Origin: Annona cherimola
Taxonomy: Eukaryota; Streptophyta; Magnoliopsida; Magnoliales; Annonaceae
Assembly (NCBI GenBank): GCA_030490835.1
Contig: CM059973.1
Span: 62,252,008-62,316,007 of the forward strand
Direction: 5' to 3'
Length of the DNA stretch: 64,000 nt
In this document: piece after piece, positions 56,820 to 64,000 of the stretch
Position numbering within the stretch: the stretch's first letter is position 1
How the letters are laid out: every line of letters begins with the position of its first letter
Position numbers and translations under genes: made by a program
The notes under the pieces: model-generated
The model's database searches: none
The model's input: the letters and a program-made list of their open reading frames with translations, nothing else
What the model was told of the DNA's origin: nothing

Positions 56820-57960
56820 AAGCACTCTCACATCATACCGTCTATTATAATACATAACATAGAAATATATAAGCTAAATAAAATAAATTTAACCACATCC
56901 CCTCCAATTCATCCACATAAACAATTACATATCAACTCCATAATAAAAGAAGTTTTACAAGAAGTCCTCACTACATCACTCATTTACGCAAAAAATAATC
57001 AAACTAAATCTTTCATACAAATTAGGTTAATAATTCATATATGCCCCAATGGACCGGGATCTCTCATCATGAATCTTAGCAAAACCTAACATTAGGCTCC
57101 AACTTCGATCCTGTTATCTAAAAACACTAATGTAAGAAATCATGAGTCCAGGCTAACTCAGTAAGAAGGATAATTGTAAAACTCAAATATTAAATAACAA
57201 CCATTATTCACATAAAATAACTCAAACACTAATTTTTTAAAAAATTCATTTTCTCCTCCATGCTTGCACACGCAAGCATACATGCTCAAAATGCTCATGC
57301 AATATAAATGCTCATTCTCCTCATCACATCCATGTCACCCCGACACCATAGGTAGACTCATCGCCAAACATCTTACACGTCCATACCGCAGTATACCGTT
57401 GCTCCTCTTATTCTCCGGCTCGCCTGGAGAATCATTATTATGTCATGCTCAAATGCAACAATGCACATATACATCATGCTAGTGCTCATATGCTCATTCT
57501 AAAATATTCATCAAATTTAGATCATTTATATAATTCAAAAATCATCATAAAGTCATCATTGTCTCAAAATAATTTCTTAAACTACTCAACTCAAGTTAAT
57601 AATTAAAGCAATAAAAAATACACATCTCAAGAAAGAAATATGTATAAAATCTCAAATAAAACATCAAAATAATCACGAAATATCCATACCCAAAAAATAA
57701 ACATTCATCGACATTCATAAGCATCCAAACAAAAGCTAAAAATTCCTACTTATTTTTTCTCAAAATTTCTAAACCTCCAAGTTTGGGTTCTATAAGATTC
57801 CAATATTTTCACTTTAATCTACATAAAAATAATAATATTAATTTTCTTTAATTTCATCCACAATAACCTAATCTTTCTTCTTTCTCTAATTCCAAAATGC
57901 CTATGTAGAGGCACCCATCTTTCACATCACCTCAAAATTTTTGAAATAATTATTGCCTTT
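56820..57960 (-). mobile_element. A/B/C-related LTR piece (copy C2), ending at the assembly gap
   Basis: Positions 57225-57960 align with C1 (53332-54080). Positions 57085-57180 (aggctccaacttcgatcctg and ggctaactcagtaagaagg) resemble 4500-4590 in copy A and 18300-18390 in copy B. The right side is cut by the N run. Confidence 0.55.
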
Positions 57961-58060
57961 NNNNNNNNNNNNNNNNNNNNNNNNNNNNNNNNNNNNNNNN
58001 NNNNNNNNNNNNNNNNNNNNNNNNNNNNNNNNNNNNNNNNNNNNNNNNNNNNNNNNNNNN
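57961..58060. other. Assembly gap (100 N)
   Basis: Exactly 100 N, a conventional scaffold gap of unknown true size. Sequence on the two sides need not be adjacent at this spacing or order. Confidence 0.98.
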
Positions 58061-58199
58061 GAGCTCTCTTCTGCTTTCCTGGAAAGAATTGAAATTCTTT
58101 CCACCCACTAAAATCAGAAAAATTTGGGACGAAATCAATTAGTTCGTCTAAAAAGATGGCAAAACTCTATACGATACGTGGGAGAGAATGAAAGATTTT

Positions 58200-59007
58200 G
58201 TAGCGCAAGTGTCCACATCATAGCATCTCGCAGGGTGATGTTATTGAAAATTTCTTCAATGGACTCGATCGACCTAGCCGAAGTGTCGTCAATTCAGCCG
58301 CTGGTGGCCAATTCATGCGGCTTATTAACGAGGAGGCTCTCGAGCTCCTCGATGATTTAGCTCTTTTTTATTCTCAATACGGCGACACCCGAGGACCCTC
58401 TCGGCGAGGTAATGTATATGACATCGAATCTATAAATTCACTTTATGCTAAACTTGATCAACTTTTGTAGCAAAAGAAGCAGGAACACATGGACCGAAAC
58501 GTATCTTCTCGACAAATTTCATGTGAGATCTGTAGAGCTTCACACTACACGTCTGAATGTAGTTTTTCCATCCAGGACACCAAAAGCGAGCAGGCTAATG
58601 CATTCAACAACCAGTATGATACTCGCACTTATGATAACTCTTACTCAAATACTTACAACCCTAGATGGAGGAACCACTCCAATTTCTCTTGGGCAAACAA
58701 GTCAAACATCCAAAACTATGCTCAAAATAATAAGCAACCTCGTTTCCTAAGAAGACCACTGAACCCTCCCTCATACCAAACTCAGCCCGAGCTACATGCA
58801 TCACCTCAAGCACAATCCTCTGACCCCTTGATTGACAAATTACTTGAAGAAATGAGCCAAATGAAAACCCATATTAAACTGTTTGAAAACCAAATTGCCC
58901 AACATGCCACTACCTCATCCCATAGACACCAAGGCAATCTCCTTAGTCAACCAAAAGTAAACCCTAGGGAACAAGTGCAGGCAGTTACCTTGCGGAGTGG
59001 AAAGTAG
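58200..59007 (+). pseudogene. gag: Athila-like gag C-terminus and zinc knuckle (pseudogene)
   Basis: In frames joined by small lesions, 58200-58470 reads ENFFNGLDRPSRSVVNSAAG, then FMRLINEEALELLDDLALFY and INSLYAKLDQLL, the C-terminal part of Athila gag, ending in a TAG. The ORF 58489-59007 (172 codons) holds the knuckle CEICRASHYTSEC (C-x2-C-x3-H-x4-C, one residue shorter than usual). It then has an Asn/Gln/Pro-rich linker (SNTYNPRWRNHSNFSWANKS), a helical segment LIDKLLEEMSQMKTHIKLFE, and the conserved VQAVTLRSGK before a stop. The same arrangement occurs in the minus-strand Athila-like element. Confidence 0.8.
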
Positions 59008-60089
59008 CTTGACCCACCTCAACCACCTCAAATTGACATTAAAAAGGAGGCTGAGCAGGAACAGAAGTAAGAAGATGAGCCACAACCCGAACCAGTGGTG
59101 GAGAAGCCATACGTCCCACCACCTCCTTACAAGCCTTCTCTTCCTTTCCCTCAAAGGCAAAGACAGGCAAAACTTCCAAAGCAGTTCGAGAAATTTATTT
59201 CGACACTCAAGAACCTATCAATTAGCTTACCATTTCTCGACATGATATCTCAGATGCCAACTTATGCCAAATTCCTAAAGGAGATGTTGTCCAACAAAAG
59301 AAAGCTCGAGGAGCACCGAACCATTGCGCTCACTGAAGAGTGCAGCGCCATCTTGCAGAACAAGCTACCTGAAAAGCTAAAGGACCCTAGGAGCTTCTTT
59401 ATTCTTTCTCTATCTATAAAAAGCTGAACATCGGCGATCTAAAACTAACTTCTATGTCTCTCAAACTGGGCAATCGATCAATCAAATTTCCAATTGTCAT
59501 TCTTGAAGATGTTCCCTTGAAAGTCAGCAAGTTGTTCATCCCAGTCGACTTTGTAGTCCTCGACATGGAGGAGGACTGCCAAATTTCAATCATTCTTGGA
59601 CAACCTTTCTTAGCCACTACTGGATCCATCATAGACGTCAAGAATGGTCAACTTTCTCTGACAGTTGGAGATGAGAAAATGGAATTCAACTTCTTCCCGG
59701 CCATGAAAAATCCCTCTCTCAATAACTCTTGTTTACAGGTTGACATGGTCAATGAGTCAACAGTCGAAGGAATTTCAAGCAACCTAACTCAAATGTCCAT
59801 AAGTAAAGGAGAAGTTGTGGAAGACTTGAATCAACAAATTGTTAAATCGGTGGCAACATTTGAAAGCGGGAGATCGAAACAACAGAAATCTGATGAACAA
59901 AAGAAAAAAGCTGACAAACTGGTAACTATTCATTCTCCTTCTTATCATTATTTTAAAACTAATTGCAATGGTTCATTGGCAGGAAAAGTTCTCAAGCAAA
60001 TATGGAGGCCAATTCAAAGAACGACGAATGTGAGAAAATCTGAAGGCAAGAAAAAGAATCACGGAAATGCAAAAGTTGGAGTTGGTTAA
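59008..60089 (+). pseudogene. pro: Athila-like protease region with deleted active site (pseudogene)
   Basis: 59095-59427 contains PYVPPPPYKPSLPFPQRQRQ, then KFISTLKNLSISLPFLDMIS and the pre-protease KLPEKLKDPRSFFI. The sequence then jumps near 59405 to KKLNIGDLKL-type sequence and continues at 59454-60089 with LKLGNRSIKFPIVILEDVPL, FIPVDFVVLDMEEDCQISII and LGQPFLATTGSIIDVKNGQL. Compared with the homologous minus-strand element, the segment that should hold the D-L-G-A-S active site (about 35-40 codons) is missing. The ORF then runs into a Lys/Ser-rich tail (KKKADKLVTIHSPSYHYF) and stops; no RT follows. Confidence 0.8.
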
Positions 60090-61484
60090 CATTAGATGAT
60101 CAAACTGTAGTCAGGCTGACGACTTTAAACCAAGCGCTTCTCGGGAGGCAACCCGAACTTTTTCTTTTTCTTTCAGGGGAGTTTAGTTTTAGTTTTTTTT
60201 CTTTTAGTTTTTTTTTCTTTTAGAATTTTGATACTTTTTAATTTGGAGCTTTATTGGTTACTTTTCAGAGTCTACTTGGAAGAAAGCACCATGGGATGAA
60301 AATTCGGTTCAACTAGCCAAAACAGGAAAGTTAACATCTCACATTTTTACAATTACTCCCTTTATTTTGATGACATGATTTTCATTGAAGACAATATCAA
60401 TTTCAAGTGTGGGGGTGAATGCGTTGCATTAATTTTCTCTAAATATTTCTGTCACTACCCTGATGATTATATTTTTGTCATGATTATAATTTTTGTCACA
60501 TTTTGAAATTTTTTTTGAAAATTTTGGGTAATTCTTACATAAATTGTGATATTAGATTGATTGAGACCCCACTTTGAACTCTTATATGTCTTATAAGCAA
60601 ACCATACTTGGAATTTCAAAATCTAAGTTAAAAAAAATTTGAACCCTAATGAGATGTTAAATTTGTTTTTGAACATGTACTTGTTGAAAATACTAAGATT
60701 TTTGTCCTGAATCACTTGATGAAACTGATATACCTAGGAACCAATTTTGTTTTCTTTCAAAATCAGAGTAATCCTCTCTAATTTATCAAAGGTTTTTCAA
60801 ATACACACAATTGTCATTTAAGATGGTAGTTTTTCCTATATACATAAAAAAATATTTTGGTTGAAGAATTTCCAAAGCCAAAACTCAATCTAACCAATTC
60901 ATGGACATGATTAAGGCATTTTTTTGTGATGAGCTTATCTTTGAGAGTATAACAGTTGTTTACCCCTATTGAGCCTGGACTTAAATTTTTCTAAACCTCA
61001 ATTCCCACTTAGTTGAACCAACTTTGGAATTGAATTCTGAGCTGAAAAGTAAAATAGGAATAAGGTTTGATTTCTTGACTGTGCAAATAATGAAAATAAC
61101 TTCCTAGATAACCTGAAATATGGTGAGGGAAATTATTATCGGACTTGGTAAAAAGAAAAAAACTGTTAAACTAAGGGTAAGAACAGGCTTGAAAGAGAAT
61201 GAAAGCATTAAGTGTAGGGGTAATTTTATTTCCCATTGCAAAACGAGGCTCGAATCATGTGGAGACGGTTCAATTTTTGAAATTTTATTTCTTGTACCAA
61301 ACTTAACCGTTGTCCTACTAAGTCCTTATGATCCTATGAATTAGCTAATTGAGTTGGTATAGGAAATTTAAATATAAAAATTGGATTAGATGTATATGAA
61401 GTAATTTGACTGATATTTTTTGCATTACTACCATTACTTGAATTATTGAATGTGTGTATTGAAAAACCAAATAAATGAGGATGA
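60090..61484 (+). other. 3' non-coding region of the deleted Athila-like element
   Basis: It starts with the conserved caagcgcttctcgggaggca motif and T-rich tracts (60160-60240). At 60396-60416 it has tcaagtgtgggggtgaatgc, a purine-rich motif common in Athila/Tat 3' regions. No env-like ORF is seen up to 61484. The short ORF at 61120-61344 has no recognisable similarity. Confidence 0.55.
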
Positions 61485-63289
61485 TGTTGGTCCCGAGTTG
61501 GTGGCAAAACCCAAGAGGGGAGGGGTGAATTGGATTCTTTAAAAACTTCTTTGGTAAATCAAAAATATTAACCCCTTGAAGAACTTAATCCCCTTTTAGC
61601 ACAAAATGGAGAGCAATAAAGATAAAGCAATAAAAATAAATAGAGCACAAGATTTATAGTGGTTCGGGCAAACCTTCCCTACTCCACTCTTCCAAGTTCA
61701 CACTCCGTTGTGACTTGGGTTCCACTATGTATTCCACGAATACACTTAGAGTCACTGCTCTCTTCTAGATTCCAGCTCTAGGAGGCATATACAACTAGAG
61801 CCTCTTGCTCTCTTCTAGATTATAGCTCTAGGGGGCATAAACAACTCACGTGCAAAGGTAGATGATGAGTCTCACTCCAATCACACCCTACTTTGCATAT
61901 ACTTGATCTTAGCTACCCAAGCTAAATCAAGATTTATACAACAAGACGATGAAATAAATAAAAACTACACTTTACAGATTTGTGTAGGCAGATTTAGCTC
62001 GAGGAAGAAGTTGTAGAAGCAGCTGTGGATGAATATTGTTGAAGGCGCTAGCAACTTGAAGCTTTCTTCTTCCTTAGAATTTATACGGACCACTCAACAA
62101 TGGAGAAAAGCAAATAGGAAACCTTTCTTGCACTTCTTTTCTCTCTTTGAGCTTTAACGTAGTGTCTTGTGTTCTCTTGTTTTGTTTTCACGTTCATTTG
62201 AGGGTCCTTTTATAGAGGGAAGAAAATATGAACGTTGTGGAGGTTGTTGGCGCGCAATAAATGAGCTCCAACGTTCAAAAATTTGAACGTTATACCCAAG
62301 TCGAAGGTGGAGTCGACTTGGGATGCGACTTGGCTACCCAAGTCGCATCTGGAGTCGACTTCGTCTGCGACTCCAGTTCTTCGAATTCCCCAAGTCTGAG
62401 TTTCAGTCGACTTCGTTTCAGACCTCGACTCAAGTCGAACCTGAAGTCGACTTGAGTTGCGACTTGACTCAGGCTTTTCTGAGACGCCTTGATCCTCACT
62501 TGGTTTTCTTCTAGCTTGCTTATCTTTGAATATCTCTCTTGACCTTGATCTTTTCCAATCGGCTTGATCTTCGCAAACCTTTGGAACTGTTTGAGTCCTT
62601 GCGTGTTTCTCGCTCGGTCTTGGACTCACGTGGTCTTCATTACTTGAGTGTTGCATCATTTGAATAGTTTTGAAGATTTTCCTTGGCTTGATAGACTTGA
62701 TTTGAACATTGAATATGAATCTTAGCTTTGATCTTCAAGAATCTTAAGTTGTTTCTTTGTGAATGAACTTTTCATCTCATTTGGGTTTGATCAAGTTCAA
62801 TATGATCCTTGGAATAAGCTTGAAACTTCAATCTTCAAGTCTAAAATCCTCAAGTCGAAGTTGGAGTCGACCTTGTCTGCGACTTGACCCAAGTCGCACC
62901 TGGAGTCGACTTCGTTTGCGACTTGGGCAGCTTCGTGCCCCCAAAATCAACGCTGGACATTTTTTTCATGTTTGAAGTCGATGCTGGAGTCGACTTCGTC
63001 TGCGACTTGACTTCCCAAGTCGCAAGTGGAGTCGACTTGACCTGCGACTTCACCTGTCAGCTGCTGTTGCCTTTTGGGATTCATTCTTAAGTCGATATTT
63101 GAGTCGACTTTGGGATCGACTTCACCCAAGTCGAAGTCCAAGTCGACTTGGAGATCGACTTGACCTCTTTGCTTTCCTTAAACATTTAGCAAACACATTA
63201 GTACCTTTTATATACTCAAATTAGTTCTTGTTAATCATCAAAACTCAAGATTTGGTCAATTTTTATTGTTTTAAACATTGTTTCCAACA
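61485..63289 (-). mobile_element. SIRE-type Copia 3' LTR, 1805 bp
   Basis: Bounded by TGTTGG at 61485 and CCAACA at 63289. On the minus strand the sequence before the LTR start is catcaaaaagggggagat, the polypurine tract typical of SIRE/Maximus Copia elements, followed by TGTTGGAAACAATG. The LTR therefore belongs to a minus-strand element extending off the right edge. It contains two clusters of AAGTCGAC/GAGTCGACTT motifs (62297-62475 and 62850-63165) and a duplicated ctcttctaga block near 61760 and 61810. ORFs at 62210-63141 are by-products of the repeated motifs. Confidence 0.8.
62297..63165. repeat. Clustered AAGTCGACTT-type palindromic repeats in the SIRE LTR
   Basis: About ten GTCGAC sites in two blocks (62297-62475 and 62850-63165). 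They sit in variants of gagtcgacttcgtctgcgac, often alternating with ccaagtcgca. Full palindromes AAGTCGACTT occur near 62446 and 63137. The spacing is irregular, so this is a dispersed motif cluster rather than a strict tandem array. Confidence 0.85.
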
Positions 63290-63305
63290 ATCTCCCCCTT
63301 TTTGA
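63290..63305 (-). other. Polypurine tract of the SIRE-type element
   Basis: Minus strand atcaaaaagggggagat abutting the LTR start. A second similar tract (gacaaaaagggggagata, minus strand) lies at about 63650-63668, near the end of the upstream ORF. Confidence 0.75.
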
Positions 63306-63672
63306 TGATTGACAAAACTTCATTTGAGTTGATACCTTTCAAGCATTAATCATGTTCATATGTCTTTTTGAAAAATAGAGCATTTGTCATATAGGTCAGA
63401 GCTTTTTGAAATTTCAACCATTATCTAAGAAACATTTCATTTTAGCATATTGGATACCTTTCAAGCAAATCATGTTGAATACTTTATTAATCAAGCATAA
63501 CATATTAAGCAAACATAACATTCATCAATAGCATCTTTCATATATATATATCAAGTTTCATTTTTACAAAATGCAATACAAAACAAAAATGAAACCTAGA
63601 TACAAAACTACCCAACCCAAAAGAAAATTTTACTCAACTCACCTATTCTATCTCCCCCTTTTTGTCAAACTA

Positions 63673-64000
63673 TCAAAAATCTATCAAAAATCGATCAACT
63701 CTTAATGATTTTGTGAATTGAAATTGAGAGATCGGATATAAGATTGGTTTGATGGGACGATTTTCGGCAGATGAGTAGATTAAGATATCATGATCGGGAG
63801 ATGCTGCTTTATGAACTGATCCCGATTCGTATGGGTCGAGTTCAGGCATAGGCCTCTTCTTGTGACGTCCGGAGGCGAGATGATATTTGATGGTACGCAG
63901 TTCCCGATCCATGTGATCTTGTCGGGAATGCATATCAGTGATAGCATTCATCACACTGGTCACTAGGTTAGTCAACCTATCTTCTTGATGACCCATAGCA
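63673..64000 (-). CDS. C-terminal end of the last ORF of a SIRE-type Copia element (partial)
   Basis: The minus-strand frame is open from the window edge to a stop at 63673, at least 107 codons. Visible stretches are LTNLVTSVMNAITDMHSRQD, a helical region (DHMDRELRTIKYHL), a basic patch (SGRHKKRPMPELD) and the end FTKSLRVDRFLIDF. The true start is outside the window; the in-frame Met at 63996 is probably internal. It lies directly upstream of purine tracts and the 3' LTR, where SIRE elements carry an additional ORF after RT, sometimes called env-like. I see no transmembrane segment in this part and do not assign a function. Confidence 0.45.
   Translation of the reverse strand, partial: AMGHQEDRLTNLVTSVMNAITDMHSRQDHMDRELRTIKYHLASGRHKKRPMPELDPYESGSVHKAASPDHDILIYSSAENRPIKPILYPISQFQFTKSLRVDRFLIDF

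Larger units (their letters stand above)
58061..61484 (+). mobile_element. Athila-like Ty3 element, plus strand, internally deleted (gag and part of protease only)
   Basis: Plus-strand order: gag C-terminus, zinc knuckle, linker, protease without active site, then directly the conserved post-integrase motif caagcgcttctcgggaggca (about 60129). RT, RNase H and integrase are absent. The left end is hidden by the assembly gap. The right end is interrupted at 61485 by a SIRE-type LTR. Confidence 0.8.

Noticed and set aside
60396..60416. Polypurine tract marking a 3' LTR start
   Set aside because: The motif resembles Athila/Tat 3' ends, but no LTR terminus or LTR-like copy follows it. It was kept only as internal 3' sequence.
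62210..63141. Overlapping ORFs in both strands of the SIRE LTR
   Set aside because: Produced by repeated GAGTCGACTT motifs. They lie inside an LTR bounded by TGTTGG/CCAACA.

Overview
This 64-kb window is nuclear DNA of a seed plant, most likely a flowering plant with a large, repeat-rich genome. The evidence is nested Ty3 chromoviruses (Tekay type), Athila/Tat-type Ty3 elements, a SIRE-type Copia LTR, LINE fragments, a tRNA-derived SINE, long-hairpin MITE-like elements and AT-rich tandem arrays. Nearly every transposon gene is broken by stops, frameshifts or deletions, so the elements look old. Only one credible host gene is visible, and a 100-N assembly gap lies at 57961-58060. The species cannot be named from sequence alone.

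Layout, left to right. 1-380: minus-strand LINE fragment. 380-720: a second copy of the 3' flank of the gene at 20.9 kb. 1335-5386: repeat 'A' (minus-strand LTR plus adjacent non-coding sequence) carrying a SINE. 5387-6740: unidentified decayed sequence. 6740-14070: plus-strand Tekay chromovirus with its 3' LTR. 14071-19245: repeat 'B', a second copy of A, cut on its left by the Tekay LTR and carrying a LINE remnant and a foldback element. 20842-21740: small gene for a secreted proline-rich protein, with TATA box. 21756-22158: foldback element. 23.4-23.6 kb: exon-like ORF. 23.58-24.2 kb: GC-rich insert inside a minus-strand Athila-like element (24.2-29.46 kb), whose LTR is 29461-31621.

31.6-51.6 kb is a nest. 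A minus-strand Tekay element runs from its 5' LTR (49362-51616) to its 3' LTR (ending at 33721). Its gag is split by a 10.8-kb insertion (38328-49117) flanked by the 5-bp duplication GGGTC. The inserted unit has Athila/Tat-type LTR sequence at both ends and, in place of genes, AT-rich DNA and three tandem arrays: a 51-bp repeat with a CCCGCGGG core, a related second array, and an 11-bp minisatellite in a higher-order repeat. 51.7-58 kb holds two copies of another LTR (one a solo LTR with target duplication) and further A/B-like LTR pieces. 58-61.5 kb is a plus-strand Athila-like gag-protease remnant lacking the protease active site, RT and integrase. 61.5-64 kb is a minus-strand SIRE-type 3' LTR with the end of its last ORF.

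No operon or multi-gene host system is visible. The features most worth a second look are the array-bearing LTR unit, the LTR bounded by PPT and PBS in the 'wrong' order, the secreted-peptide gene with its duplicated 3' flank and neighbouring hairpin element, and the clustered AAGTCGACTT palindromes in the SIRE LTR.
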